Shown: positions 7,803 to 17,174 of the stretch, in pieces | Layout of the letters: each line of letters begins with the position of its first letter | Position numbering within the stretch: position 1 is the stretch's first letter | DNA from: Nitrospinaceae bacterium | GTDB lineage: Bacteria > Nitrospinota > Nitrospinia > Nitrospinales > VA-1 | Reading direction: 5' to 3' | Length of the DNA stretch: 64,000 nt | Assembly: GCA_029261655.1 (NCBI GenBank) | Contig: JAJDAY010000017.1 | Coordinates: 62,001-126,000, forward strand | The notes under the pieces: generated by a model | What the model was told of the DNA's origin: nothing | Seen by the model: the letters and a program-made list of their open reading frames with translations, nothing else | The model's database searches: none | Program-made: the position numbers and the translations under genes

Positions 7803-8231
7803 GTGGTCATGGATATATTTTCGGTTTTTCACGTCAGCGGATTATTTGTTCTTGCCCTGCTTCTGGGTGGCATGGGGTTTTTTGCGTTTATCATGACCCC
7901 TCTGGTTTTCACTCAATTGCCTGCCAGCACGGCGGGCCAATTTATTCGGATCAGCTTTCCTGTGTACAGCAAAGTCATGGGAGGTCTGAGCTTGGTCGCG
8001 GCCTTGATGGTTGCGCCAAAAACTGAATCGGCGGCGCTTTTGGCAGTGTGTTTCTTTTTTATTTTTGCATGGCGGGTATTGATGCCTAGAATCAACCATT
8101 ATCGGGATTTACAGCTTGGCGGAAATAAGCAGGCCGGAAAACCGTTTGACCGGTTGCATAAATTAAGTGTCCTCATCAACAGCCTGCAAATGATGACCGC
8201 GGCTGTGGTGTTCATTCGTTTGGTAAATTGA
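7803..8231 (+). CDS. DUF4149/TMEM205-like integral membrane protein
   Basis: A 142-residue protein with four hydrophobic helices (about 8-30, 50-68, 75-92, 118-138) and the family-like pattern LLLGGMGFFAFIMTPLVF with conserved small and Phe residues in helix 1. The GTG at 7803 has GGAG six bases upstream; ATG at 7809 is an alternative. It lies between the secreted protein and the lipocalin on the same strand. Function unknown. Confidence 0.65.
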   Translation: MVMDIFSVFHVSGLFVLALLLGGMGFFAFIMTPLVFTQLPASTAGQFIRISFPVYSKVMGGLSLVAALMVAPKTESAALLAVCFFFIFAWRVLMPRINHYRDLQLGGNKQAGKPFDRLHKLSVLINSLQMMTAAVVFIRLVN

Positions 8232-8280
8232 AACAAAACTTCATTTAAGAAAGCCCGTTTAACAAAATAGGATTTCGGTG

Positions 8281-8874
8281 ATGACAAATTATAAAATATT
8301 AAAAACAAAATCTACCGGATGGGTTTTGTTTGCCTTCATCTTATTTTCAGGTTGTCAAAGCTCCCAACAGTTCACTTCTGGATCAGAGGAAAACGGCAAA
8401 CCTCCGACGGAGGGATTGAAGGTGGTTTCCTTCGTGGATTTAAATCGGTATCTTGGCACCTGGTATGAAATCGCTCGGTATCCACATAGCTTCGAGGAAA
8501 ACTGTTATGCATCCGAAGCCAACTATAGTCTGCGCCAGGACGGATATATCCAGGTGATCAACCGATGCCGGCTAGGAGGTTTTGGCGGAGAATTAAATGA
8601 AGCCGAAGGCAAAGCCTGGGTTATCGACAAGACCACCAACGCCAAACTTAAAGTTCAGTTTTTCTGGCCTTTTTCTGGGAAATACTGGGTGATTGCTCTG
8701 GACCCCGGATATCAATATGCGGTGGTCGGTCACCCTTCCCGGGAATATTTATGGATTTTGAACCGCTCTCGCAAAATGGACCCGCAATTATATGAGAAGT
8801 TGCTTGCGGAAATCGAGAGACAGGGGTACGACGCCACCAGGTTGATCATCACTCCTCAGCCCGAAAATTTTTAA
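8281..8874 (+). CDS. blc: Outer-membrane lipoprotein lipocalin (Blc-like)
   Basis: A 197-residue lipocalin with a lipobox FSGC at about residues 26-29. The hallmark lipocalin motif GTWYEIARYPHSFEENC (first strand), then WILNRSRKMDPQLYEKLL and the C-terminal helix, match bacterial Blc. Blc binds fatty acids or lysophospholipids and is anchored in the outer membrane, usually for membrane stress. A GTG three bases upstream could also start translation. Lipocalin genes are recurrent members of CarH/LitR light-response clusters, which fits this neighbourhood. Confidence 0.88.
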   Translation: MTNYKILKTKSTGWVLFAFILFSGCQSSQQFTSGSEENGKPPTEGLKVVSFVDLNRYLGTWYEIARYPHSFEENCYASEANYSLRQDGYIQVINRCRLGGFGGELNEAEGKAWVIDKTTNAKLKVQFFWPFSGKYWVIALDPGYQYAVVGHPSREYLWILNRSRKMDPQLYEKLLAEIERQGYDATRLIITPQPENF

Positions 8875-8924
8875 TGGCCTGCGATCCAAAGCGAGCTTAA
8901 AAGGCGCAATACTATTTACCCCCC

Positions 8925-8962
8925 AAAAACCTTATTTTTAATTTTGGGAGAAGCATGTCCTC
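8925..8962 (+). repeat. Copy 1 of a dispersed ~38-bp 5'-leader-like repeat
   Basis: The stretch from AAAAACCTTATTT through TTTTGGGAGAAG to ATGTCCTC is repeated almost exactly at 21030-21067, with four differences over 38 bases. Both copies hold an SD-like GGGAG and an ATG followed by TCC TC, so they look like the duplicated start of a gene family. Confidence 0.6.
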
Positions 8963-9074
8963 ACCCCTTGTCGCTATTGTTTGCCCTGATACGAGCGTCC
9001 GGCTTCGTTCGATCCTGGAAGGCGAATGCGGGCAATCCCTCATCCGGCGGAAAAATACGAGATACGACCCTTAA
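8955..9074 (+). pseudogene. 39-residue fragment, possibly a truncated receiver-like N terminus
   Basis: It starts at the ATG in the dispersed leader repeat and reads MSSPLVAIVCPDTSVRLRSI before stopping at TAA 9072-9074. The pattern (hydrophobic strand, CPD, then a helix) resembles the first strand and helix of a response-regulator receiver domain, but everything downstream is absent. Probably a gene remnant. The remaining sequence up to the porin gene shows nothing else. Confidence 0.3.
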
Positions 9075-9196
9075 ATTCCCGGTTAATATGGAAAATATCA
9101 CCCAAGTCTAATCTCTCCCTAACATATTCCTAATAATCTTTTTCTATACTCCCCTCATCGATTGCATTTAATCAGAATTTAATGAGGGGAGAAAAA

Positions 9197-10396
9197 ATGA
9201 GAAAGAAAGTGGTTTTATTAACAAATGTTGTTTTGTTTGCCTGGGTGTTTGCACTGGTGAATATCCCCTTACAAGCCACAGCCGCCATGTCCAGCGATGA
9301 AGTTCGGTTGCAGGCGCTGGAAGAAAAGTGGGCGGAGCAGCAAAAAACGTTTTCCTGGCTGAAAAAATTCAAACCGAAAGCAGATTTGAGGTTGAGGCAT
9401 GAAGGCTTGTTTCGTGGTGAAAATAATCGTTCGGGCCGAACCTTTGATCGCACCCGGGAACGTGTTCGCTTCAGGATCGGCGGAGAATATTTTTTCCTGA
9501 AAAACCTGAAAGCGGGGTTTCGCCTGGTCACCGGAGGGGACGATCCTGTGTCCACCAATCAGACCTTGGACAATACGTTTTCGACCAAAGGGTTCAATTT
9601 TGACAGAGGCTATGCCGATTTCAAATATAATGTACTGCAATTGCGGGGCGGTAAGTTTGGCGTCCCTTTTATGAAATCCGAATTGCTCTGGGACAGTGAT
9701 CTCAGCCTCGAAGGTGCGACGGAAAAACTGACGCATAGTTTTGGAGGCACCAAGATCGAATTGATTTTTGGGCAGTTTGTGGTTGAAGAGTTTGGCCCGT
9801 CGGCGACCAACAGCAATAAGGATGATCCCTACCTGGCGGCCTATCAGGGAGTTGTTTCCCAGAAACTGGGCAGTCTTGGCAAGGCCACATTCAGTGTGGG
9901 TTATTTCGATTACCAGGGTTTGGCGGGAAATGTCAGCACCCAGGCGACCAAGGGCAACACGGTTGATGCCGCAGGTAATCTGGTCGCAAATTACGATATT
10001 GTTGACATCATGGGTGAATTCAAGACAGACATGATCATGGGGGTTCCGGTCAAAATATTTGCGGAATACGCGGAAAATGTAAATGGTCGGGCTGACAATC
10101 TGGAAAACAAAGCCTGGCAGGTTGGGGCGAAGATCGGAAAAAAAGTTAAAAAACTGGGAGACTGGCAGGCCAAATACATCTACAGGGAAGTTGAACGGGA
10201 CGCGGTGGTTGACGCGGTCAGTGATTCGGATTTTCACGAAGGCGGCACCAACGCCAAGGGCAGTGAGCTTGGTTTGAAAATCGGCCTCTATGATGGAATT
10301 TTATTCAACGCCTCTTATTTTATCACCGAGGAAATCACGGGTCCGAAAGATGAGCTGGACCGGCTCCAGCTGGATCTGGTATTCAACATTTTTTAA
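9197..10396 (+). CDS. Outer-membrane porin-like beta-barrel
   Basis: A 399-residue protein with a signal peptide (residues 1-32, ending AMS or TAA). A short coiled-coil (EVRLQALEEKWAEQQKTFSW) follows, then a barrel domain of alternating aromatic and polar strands (DLRLRHEGLFRGENN, FKYNVLQLRGGKFGVPF) ending with the C-terminal aromatic NIF. The start at 9197 has GAGGGGAG directly upstream; the earlier ATG at 9182 lies within that ribosome-binding region. It precedes the pst cluster by 200 bases, so a role in phosphate uptake across the outer membrane is likely but not proven. Confidence 0.75.
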   Translation: MRKKVVLLTNVVLFAWVFALVNIPLQATAAMSSDEVRLQALEEKWAEQQKTFSWLKKFKPKADLRLRHEGLFRGENNRSGRTFDRTRERVRFRIGGEYFFLKNLKAGFRLVTGGDDPVSTNQTLDNTFSTKGFNFDRGYADFKYNVLQLRGGKFGVPFMKSELLWDSDLSLEGATEKLTHSFGGTKIELIFGQFVVEEFGPSATNSNKDDPYLAAYQGVVSQKLGSLGKATFSVGYFDYQGLAGNVSTQATKGNTVDAAGNLVANYDIVDIMGEFKTDMIMGVPVKIFAEYAENVNGRADNLENKAWQVGAKIGKKVKKLGDWQAKYIYREVERDAVVDAVSDSDFHEGGTNAKGSELGLKIGLYDGILFNASYFITEEITGPKDELDRLQLDLVFNIF

Positions 10397-10452
10397 GTAA
10401 CTGAATAATGTCTTTTGAAATAAATCCTTCTTCCTCCAAAGAAGGTTCCTGT

Positions 10453-10498
10453 CGGAGGGGGGTGTCTCACACCCTCCGGCTCCTCTCTCCAACGAGAG
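10453..10498 (+). promoter_or_regulatory. Two consecutive hairpins between porin and pstS
   Basis: CGGAGGG (10453-10459) pairs with CCCTCCG (10472-10478), and CCTCTC (10483-10488) pairs with GAGAGG (10494-10499). There is no T run after either, so they may be an mRNA-stabilising structure or a weak terminator that sets differential expression of porin and pstS. No convincing Pho box was found by eye. Confidence 0.35.
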
Positions 10499-10595
10499 GA
10501 TTGATAAGCAAGGTTTTAAAGATTCCATGGAAGTCAGAAAAAAATATGACTTTCGACAAGGTGTATATTAAAAATACAAAATCAGGAGAAAACAA

Positions 10596-11588
10596 ATGAT
10601 TAGCAGGAAATTCACTCAATCACTATCCGTATTTATGGCAGCGTCTTTTATTTCTATAGGCTCAGCCTCGGCTTTGGAAGTGGACCCCGATCTTGCGGCC
10701 TACGGCAAAGCCAGTGGCGTCAGCGGAAACTTGAACAGCGTTGGTTCCGATACCCTGAATAACCTGATGACTTTCTGGACCGAAAAGTTCAAGGAATTTT
10801 ACCCCAATGTGAATATTCAGGTCGAAGGCAAAGGATCTTCCACGGCTCCTCCCGCGCTGATCTCGGCAACGTCCCAGTTGGGCCCGATGTCCCGAAATAT
10901 GAAGGGCAAGGAAATGGACGCATTTGAGAAGAAATTCGGTTATAAACCCACACCGGTAAGAGTGGCGGTAGACGCCCTGGCGGTTTTTGTTAATAAGGAC
11001 AATCCGATCAAAGGCATGAACCTGGCACAGGTGGATGCGGCGTTTTCCAAGTCCGCCCGGCGCGGGCATGACGAAATTGGAAGCTGGGGGGATCTGGGCA
11101 TGACCGGGGACTGGGCGAAACGGCCTATTAGCCTGTACGGGCGAAACTCGGCTTCCGGGACCTATGGTTTCTTCAAGAAACTGGTTCTTAAAAAAGGCGA
11201 TTACCGCGACGAGGTGAAAGAGCAACCCGGTTCTGCGTCGGTCGTGCAAAGTGTGAGTGTCGATCGGTTTTCAATGGGATACAGCGGCATTGGTTACACC
11301 ACCGCTGGAGTTCGGGCACTGCCTCTGGCTGAAAAAGGCTCCAAGTTTGTCGAACCCTCAGCCGAAAACGCTCTGTCAGGAAGCTACCCGCTGGCTCGTT
11401 TTCTTTATGTTTATATCAATAAAGCTCCCGGCAAGCCTCTCGACCCGCTGACCCGTGAGTTCCTTAAAATGGTTCTTTCCAGGGAAGGCCAGGAAGTGGT
11501 TGTCAAAGGCGGCTATTTTCCGATCGCCAATTCTGTGGCCGAGGAAGATTTGCAGGTTATTGTTAACGGTTCGTCAATGACTAACTGA
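10596..11588 (+). CDS. pstS: Phosphate ABC transporter periplasmic binding protein
   Basis: A 330-residue PstS with a signal peptide (residues 1-26, ending GSASA). Phosphate-pocket motifs are visible: [10 protein letters not shown] (residues 48-57) and [19 protein letters not shown], with [12 protein letters not shown] forming the second lobe contact. SD AGGAG lies 7 bases upstream of ATG. It captures phosphate for the PstCAB importer encoded immediately downstream, and is the first gene of the pst-pho run. Confidence 0.93.
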   Translation: MISRKFTQSLSVFMAASFISIGSASALEVDPDLAAYGKASGVSGNLNSVGSDTLNNLMTFWTEKFKEFYPNVNIQVEGKGSSTAPPALISATSQLGPMSRNMKGKEMDAFEKKFGYKPTPVRVAVDALAVFVNKDNPIKGMNLAQVDAAFSKSARRGHDEIGSWGDLGMTGDWAKRPISLYGRNSASGTYGFFKKLVLKKGDYRDEVKEQPGSASVVQSVSVDRFSMGYSGIGYTTAGVRALPLAEKGSKFVEPSAENALSGSYPLARFLYVYINKAPGKPLDPLTREFLKMVLSREGQEVVVKGGYFPIANSVAEEDLQVIVNGSSMTN

Positions 11589-11590
11589 GC

Positions 11591-13861
11591 ATGTCAACTT
11601 CCGAACAAGCAACCATGGAATCCGGTTCGGCGCCTGACACCGCCGACCGGAGTATGCACTCCATAAAAGGTCTCAAAAAACGTCTTTGGGTTGATCGCCT
11701 GGCGACGAATTTTGTGACGCTGGGGGGAGGGGTCATCATCCTTGCCATCCTCGCTATTCTTTTCGTCATCGTCTGGGAGTTTGCCCCTCTCTTTAAAAGC
11801 CCAAAAGTGGTTCTTGAGGGAACCCTGGATACCGGCGCCACAAGGTATCCTTTGGCCGTGGGCATGGATGAATATCGTGAAGTCGCCTACCGGGTGGATG
11901 GGGCTGGAATTCAGTTTTTCTCGCTTAAAACATTAAAGCCGTTGCCGGCGACTCCGCTTCCCGAATTATTCAAGGCCGGGATCACCAGTGTATCCCCCTC
12001 GGAAGATGGTTTTATTATTCTGGGGCTTTCAGATGGAAGGGTCTTGCCGGTTCAGGTGAAGTTCGAAAATATTTTTTCGGGCGACACCCGAACCGTTCAA
12101 CCCAAGCTGATTCCTGGGAAAGCGGTTTTGATCCGGGAAGATGGCAAACCGGTCGAAACGCTCACGCATTTCAAGTCTGAAGAAGGCTACTCCATCGCCG
12201 TCAAAACCAATGGCCACGAGGTGGCGGTGATCCAGGTGGAAGAGCGCCGCAATATGATGGGAGGCGTTACTCAGAATACTTCTAAAGACATCATTTCTTT
12301 CCCGGTAAAGGGAGAAATTTCCGTCCTGGTATTTCACACCGTGGAAAACGCGTTGATGGCAGGGACCACGTCCGGCCAGATTCTTCGTGCCGATCTGGAA
12401 GACCGGGACTCTCCGGGGGCAATTAGAAATATCGGGAAAACCGATCGCCCTGAAGTTTCCGTCACCAGCATGGATTTTGTTTTAGGGGACTACACGCTGG
12501 TGGTGGGCGACTCCAAGGGAGGAGTCTCTACTCTTCAATGGCTGAAGCTTAAGGACGGCAAACCCCGGTTGCATCAAATTAATAATTTCGAACCGCATAC
12601 GGAACCGACCACGTTATTTTCCAAATCATTACGGACCAAAGCCTTTCTTTCCGGAGCAGAAAATGAAATCCGGGTTCACTACAGCACCCATGGCGAAACT
12701 CAAATAACCCTCCCTCATCCGGAGGGGCAAAAATTTAAAGCGGTGTCTTTGTCCCGCAAAGGGGATGGCATCCTGGCGGCGGATGCTCATGGCAAAATTT
12801 ACCATTGGACAATGAACAACCCCTATCCGCAAATCACTCTCAAATCGGTTTTCGGCAAGATCTGGTATGAAGGTTATAAGGAGCCTGAGTACGTCTGGCA
12901 ATCGACAGGAGGAACCGACGAGTTTGAATCGAAATTCAGTCTGGTGCCGCTGATATTCGGTACGTTGAAGGGAACCTTCTACGCGATGCTGTTTGCCATT
13001 CCAATTGCTATTTTAGGCGCGTTTTACACTTCCCAGTTCATGGATCATCGACTGAAAGGAATTATCAAGCCGACCATCGAATTGATGGCGGCGCTGCCAA
13101 GTGTGATTCTCGGATTTTTTGCGGCCCTGTTGATTGCGCCGGAGGTAGAAAGATTCTTGCCGGGGGTGATTATGACGCCCTTTGTGATTGCGGGGGTGGT
13201 TCTGCTGGCGGCCCTGTTTTATGAAATATCGGACGAATTTAAAGCCCGGGTTAAAACCGGCCGGGAAATCTGGGTTCTGGTGCCGCTGACATTGTTCGGG
13301 GGAGCGTTGTCCTTTTATGCGGGAACCTTGGTGGAATCCTCGTTTCTGATGGGCGACCATCGAACCTGGCTGAACGAAGTTTTCAGTGTCACCTATGATC
13401 AAAGAAATGCGTTGGTGGTCGGTCTGGCAATGGGGTTTGCGGTCATACCCATCATTTTTACCATCACCGAAGATTCTCTTTCCAATGTTCCGGAGCACCT
13501 CAAGGCCTCGTCGCTTGCTTTGGGCGCCACCCCGTGGCAGACGGCGTTGCAGGTGATTCTTCCGACCGCCAGTCCGGGAATTTTTTCGGCCATCATGATT
13601 GGTTTTGGCCGTGCGGTCGGGGAGACCATGATCGTGCTCATGGCGACCGGCAACACCCCGGTCATGGAATGGAGTATGTTCAACGGGTTCAGGGCCTTGT
13701 CCGCGAATATCGCAGTGGAACTGCCCGAGGCTCCTGAAGGCGGCACCCTGTTTCGGCTCTTGTTTTTGGCGGCCTTCCTGTTATTTGTCATGACCTTTAT
13801 TGTCAATACGCTCGCGGAGCTGGTGCGTCTCAGGTTGAGAAAGAGGTATCGAGTCTTATGA
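11591..13861 (+). CDS. pstC: Phosphate ABC transporter permease PstC with large periplasmic insertion
   Basis: A 756-residue permease, more than twice the size of E. coli PstC. TM1 spans about residues 40-62. Residues about 65-425 form an extra soluble domain with repeated short beta-strand units (FIILGLSDGRVLPVQ, NALMAGTTSGQILRAD, YTLVVGDSKGGVSTL), suggesting a beta-propeller-like fold in the periplasm. The permease core starts near residue 430 and carries the EAA-type loop (SLALGATPWQTALQVILP) that contacts PstB. The start follows pstS by two bases; the end overlaps pstA by four (ATGA). Large PstC forms exist in some proteobacteria. Confidence 0.9.
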   Translation: MSTSEQATMESGSAPDTADRSMHSIKGLKKRLWVDRLATNFVTLGGGVIILAILAILFVIVWEFAPLFKSPKVVLEGTLDTGATRYPLAVGMDEYREVAYRVDGAGIQFFSLKTLKPLPATPLPELFKAGITSVSPSEDGFIILGLSDGRVLPVQVKFENIFSGDTRTVQPKLIPGKAVLIREDGKPVETLTHFKSEEGYSIAVKTNGHEVAVIQVEERRNMMGGVTQNTSKDIISFPVKGEISVLVFHTVENALMAGTTSGQILRADLEDRDSPGAIRNIGKTDRPEVSVTSMDFVLGDYTLVVGDSKGGVSTLQWLKLKDGKPRLHQINNFEPHTEPTTLFSKSLRTKAFLSGAENEIRVHYSTHGETQITLPHPEGQKFKAVSLSRKGDGILAADAHGKIYHWTMNNPYPQITLKSVFGKIWYEGYKEPEYVWQSTGGTDEFESKFSLVPLIFGTLKGTFYAMLFAIPIAILGAFYTSQFMDHRLKGIIKPTIELMAALPSVILGFFAALLIAPEVERFLPGVIMTPFVIAGVVLLAALFYEISDEFKARVKTGREIWVLVPLTLFGGALSFYAGTLVESSFLMGDHRTWLNEVFSVTYDQRNALVVGLAMGFAVIPIIFTITEDSLSNVPEHLKASSLALGATPWQTALQVILPTASPGIFSAIMIGFGRAVGETMIVLMATGNTPVMEWSMFNGFRALSANIAVELPEAPEGGTLFRLLFLAAFLLFVMTFIVNTLAELVRLRLRKRYRVL

Positions 13862-15486
13862 GAGCTGCTTTTAAAAAAGTCTGGAACCGGGGAGACGGGT
13901 TCATATGGCTGGCCGGCGCGGGACTGTCTTTATCTTTGATCATGACCGCGGCTCTTTTGTTGGCTATTTTTTTCAATGCCGCGCAATTTTTCTGGCCCGG
14001 AGAAACCGTGAAATTGTTTGTCGAAGATGGGCGCGCGATTTTAGGGGAAATCACCGGACGAGAAGACATCCCGAATCCGGATAATCCGGAGGCGCCGTTA
14101 AAATACAGGGTTCAGGTCAAACAGGGAAACCGGGACATCCACGGGACAGATTTTTTGTGGGTGGAGGAAAGCTCGATCAAGGCGACCCAGTTGCCTCAGG
14201 ATGCCGTTGTCGTGGAGAGAAGAGAATGGGGTAATTTTTACGGCTTTATTAAGGAAGTTCGCGACCAGGGAAACGTCCTGGCCCAGGGTGCGGAAAAGGG
14301 GATGAAAATTCTTGAGGAGTTGATTCCGGTTTCCAATGACAATATAAATGCGATCCAAAAAATTGCCCGGAAAAATATTGGAGCGGTTAATTTCTATATG
14401 GAAAAGAACCGCCTGGAGCTTAAGAAACTCAAGCTTGAAGGCATTGACAATGGAAAAGCTGTCGAAAAGCTTCGAATGGAAAATGATGAACTGCAAAATG
14501 AATATAAAACTTTTGAAGCCCAATTAGCCGAACTCAGAAAAAGTCAAACTGCAGAAGCTGTTTTTACTACTATAAACGGGGTGGAAAAAGTAATTCCTCT
14601 GTCCCAGATCATCAGAATATATTCTCCCAATAATTTTGGCTGGTTCGATAAGATAAATTTTTTTCTTGTTAAAGGCTGGGAGTTCATTTCGGATGAGCCC
14701 AGAGAGGCCAATACAGAGGGAGGAGTATTCCCGGCAATTTTTGGAACCGTCCTGATGGTGATGATCATGAGTTTGATGGCGACGCCTCTTGGGGTATTGG
14801 CCGCGTTTTATCTGCGCGAATATGCCAGGCAGGGGGCCATGGTCAGCGCCGTCCGAATCGCAGTCAATAATCTGGCCGGGGTGCCTTCTATCGTATTCGG
14901 TGTCTTTGGAGTCGGTTTTTTTATCTATTTTATTGGCGGCTCCATTGATAGTTTTTTCTTTTCCGAAGCTTTGCCCACACCCACTTATGGAACGGGCGGA
15001 ATTCTCTGGGCTTCATTGACCATGGCGCTGTTGACCGTGCCGGTGGTGATCGTGTCCACAGAGGAAGGACTGGCTTCGGTGTCAGGGGGGATTAGAGAAG
15101 CGTCCTTTGCGGTGGGTGCGACGAAATTTGAAACGACCTGGAGAGTGGTGTTGCCTGCGGTCATGCCGTCGATCCTGACCGGTTTGATTCTGGCGATGGC
15201 CCGCGCCGCAGGCGAGGTGGCTCCGTTGATGATCACAGGCGTGGTGAAACTGGCGCCTACTCTTCCGATAGATGGAATCTGGCCCTTCCTTCACCTTGAA
15301 CGTAAATTCATGCATCTGGGGTTTCATATCTATGACGTCGGGTTTCAGTCTCCCAATGTGGACGCGGCCCGGCCCATGGTTTTTACAACCACGTTATTGC
15401 TGATTGGGATTGTATTATTGTTGAATTTTACGGCAGTAATATTGCGCAATCGGTTGCGCAAAAAACTCGCAGTTTCCGGGGTATGA
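13858..15486 (+). CDS. pstA: Phosphate ABC transporter permease PstA, extended form
   Basis: A 542-residue permease. TM1 lies at about residues 18-42. Residues 45-270 are a periplasmic insertion including a coiled coil (KNRLELKKLKLEGIDNGKA, ENDELQNEYKTFEAQLAELR). The transporter core begins near VFPAIFGTVLMVMIM and holds the EAA loop (ASFAVGATKFETTWRVVLPA). Both permeases in this operon therefore carry matching large insertions, which probably pack together and against PstS. Overlaps pstC by four bases. Confidence 0.9.
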   Translation: MRAAFKKVWNRGDGFIWLAGAGLSLSLIMTAALLLAIFFNAAQFFWPGETVKLFVEDGRAILGEITGREDIPNPDNPEAPLKYRVQVKQGNRDIHGTDFLWVEESSIKATQLPQDAVVVERREWGNFYGFIKEVRDQGNVLAQGAEKGMKILEELIPVSNDNINAIQKIARKNIGAVNFYMEKNRLELKKLKLEGIDNGKAVEKLRMENDELQNEYKTFEAQLAELRKSQTAEAVFTTINGVEKVIPLSQIIRIYSPNNFGWFDKINFFLVKGWEFISDEPREANTEGGVFPAIFGTVLMVMIMSLMATPLGVLAAFYLREYARQGAMVSAVRIAVNNLAGVPSIVFGVFGVGFFIYFIGGSIDSFFFSEALPTPTYGTGGILWASLTMALLTVPVVIVSTEEGLASVSGGIREASFAVGATKFETTWRVVLPAVMPSILTGLILAMARAAGEVAPLMITGVVKLAPTLPIDGIWPFLHLERKFMHLGFHIYDVGFQSPNVDAARPMVFTTTLLLIGIVLLLNFTAVILRNRLRKKLAVSGV

Positions 15487-15503
15487 TATAAAAGGATTAC
15501 TAA

Positions 15504-16376
15504 ATGGCTATTATTAAATTGAGATCCGGCAATCAGGATATGGAAAATTACAAGGTTGAAAAAAAGGTAGAGAACAGAGTGCCGTCAAACGAAATGGCTC
15601 ACTTGAAACTTAAGGGGTTGGGAAATCCCATGGTTGAAATTGAAAATCTTAATTTTTTCTATGGAGAAAAAAAAGCCCTGAACAATATCAACATGATCAT
15701 CCCCAAACATCAAGTGACCGCGTTTATCGGTCCGTCCGGTTGCGGCAAGTCGACGCTACTGCGGTGTCTCAACCGGATGAATGATCTGGTAGAGAGCGCC
15801 AGAATGGAAGGTGCGATCAGAATTGGCGGACGGGACCTGCACCAGGAGTCGGAAAATGTGAGTGTGCTCAGGAAACGCGTGGGAATGGTTTTTCAGAAAT
15901 TCAATCCTTTTCCAAAAACCATTTTTGAAAACGTCGCCTACGGTCCCAAAATACACGGGCTGAAGAATAAAGCAAAACTGGAAGAAATTGTCGAAAACAG
16001 CTTAAAGTCGGTTGCTCTCTGGGATGAAGTGAAAGATCGATTGAACGAGAGCGCTCTGGCGTTGTCCGGAGGACAGCAACAGCGTCTTTGTATCGCCCGC
16101 GCCATTGCCGTGGAGCCGGAGGTGCTCCTCATGGACGAGCCCTGTTCCGCTCTGGATCCTTTATCCACCGGAAAAATTGAAGAGCTCGTAGTCGGCTTGA
16201 AGGAAAATTACACCATTGTGATTGTGACGCATAACATGCAGCAGGCGGCAAGAATCGCGGATTTTACCGGATTCATGCTGTTGGGAGATCTGGTGGAGTT
16301 CGGCCCCACCGACCGCATGTTCACCAAACCGAATAAAAAAGAGACCGAAGATTACATCACCGGTCGGTTCGGATAA
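15504..16376 (+). CDS. pstB: Phosphate ABC transporter ATPase
   Basis: A 290-residue ABC ATPase with Walker [11 protein letters not shown]-loop VFQKFNPFP, signature LSGGQQQRL, Walker B VLLMDEP and H-loop VTHN. It powers PstCA. SD AAGGA lies about 9 bases before the ATG at 15504. The first 40 residues (up to [15 protein letters not shown]) are an extension relative to typical PstB, so a downstream start at the in-frame ATG near 15540 cannot be excluded. Confidence 0.93.
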   Translation: MAIIKLRSGNQDMENYKVEKKVENRVPSNEMAHLKLKGLGNPMVEIENLNFFYGEKKALNNINMIIPKHQVTAFIGPSGCGKSTLLRCLNRMNDLVESARMEGAIRIGGRDLHQESENVSVLRKRVGMVFQKFNPFPKTIFENVAYGPKIHGLKNKAKLEEIVENSLKSVALWDEVKDRLNESALALSGGQQQRLCIARAIAVEPEVLLMDEPCSALDPLSTGKIEELVVGLKENYTIVIVTHNMQQAARIADFTGFMLLGDLVEFGPTDRMFTKPNKKETEDYITGRFG

Positions 16377-16387
16377 GGAGATTTGGT

Positions 16388-17059
16388 ATGGCAAGGCACT
16401 CAAAACATTTTGCAAAAGAAATCGAAAAGCTCAAGAGCATGATTCTGGCCCTGGGGACGAATGTCGAAGCCAGTGTCAAACGCGCGGTCAGGGCTTTAAC
16501 CCGGAGAGATTCCACCCTGGCATTAAAAGTCATTGATGCTGATTATGAAATAGATCAGATGGAAGTGGATATAGAAGAAGAATGTCTCAAGATTCTTGCC
16601 CTGCATCAACCGGTGGCCAACGACTTGCGGTTGATCATCTCTATCCTGAAAATAAACAACGACCTGGAAAGAATCGGAGACCTGGCGGTGAATATTTCCG
16701 AGCGCGCAGTATATTTATCCACTCACAATAAAATCGAGTTTCCTTTTGACCTTCAGGACATGGCGGAAAAAGCCCAGGAAATGCTGAATGGAAGCCTGGA
16801 TGCGATGGTCAATCTTGATACGGAGTTGGCGCACAAAGTGTGCAAGGCAGATGATGAAGTGGATGCAATGAACCGCGAAGCGTATACCCTGGTGGAAGAA
16901 AGGATCAGGCAATGCCCGGATCAGTTGAACAGCATGATCCAGTTTCTATCTGCCTCACGATATCTGGAACGTGTGGCCGATCATGCAACCAACATTGCTG
17001 AAGATGTGATCTATCTGGTGGATGGAAATATAATCAGACATTCGAAAGAGAACATTTAG
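16388..17059 (+). CDS. phoU: Phosphate signalling regulator PhoU
   Basis: A 223-residue all-helical protein with two copies of the PhoU three-helix repeat and the metal-site acidic motifs (EIDQMEVDIEEECLKILA, NNDLERIGDLAVNISE; second copy DEVDAMNREAYTLVEERI, LERVADHATNIAED). It links PstB occupancy to PhoR. It lies 11 bases after pstB. The start is ATG at 16388, with AAGGAG upstream. Confidence 0.93.
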   Translation: MARHSKHFAKEIEKLKSMILALGTNVEASVKRAVRALTRRDSTLALKVIDADYEIDQMEVDIEEECLKILALHQPVANDLRLIISILKINNDLERIGDLAVNISERAVYLSTHNKIEFPFDLQDMAEKAQEMLNGSLDAMVNLDTELAHKVCKADDEVDAMNREAYTLVEERIRQCPDQLNSMIQFLSASRYLERVADHATNIAEDVIYLVDGNIIRHSKENI

Positions 17060-17110
17060 GAAAGTCCTGATTAATCAGGTTAGAATATATAAAGCCTGTT
17101 TTGACTCTAA

Positions 17111-17129
17111 AAAGAGTGCTTCACTCTTT
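17111..17129 (+). terminator. Hairpin between phoU and phoB
   Basis: AAAGAGTG (17111-17118) and CACTCTTT (17122-17129) form a perfect 8-bp stem with a 3-base loop, followed by ATAAGTG rather than a T run. It may attenuate read-through from pst-phoU into phoBR. Confidence 0.4.
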
Positions 17130-17174
17130 ATAAGTGCGCAAAAATTAAATTGCAACCAGGAATAAAAGTGAATC

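Noticed and set aside
9269-10237. 322-residue minus-strand frame opposite the porin gene
   Set aside because: Antisense of the porin; composition and lack of motifs show it is a shadow.
10500-10595. Pho box before pstS
   Set aside because: No pair of CTGTCAT-like half sites with the right spacing could be seen.
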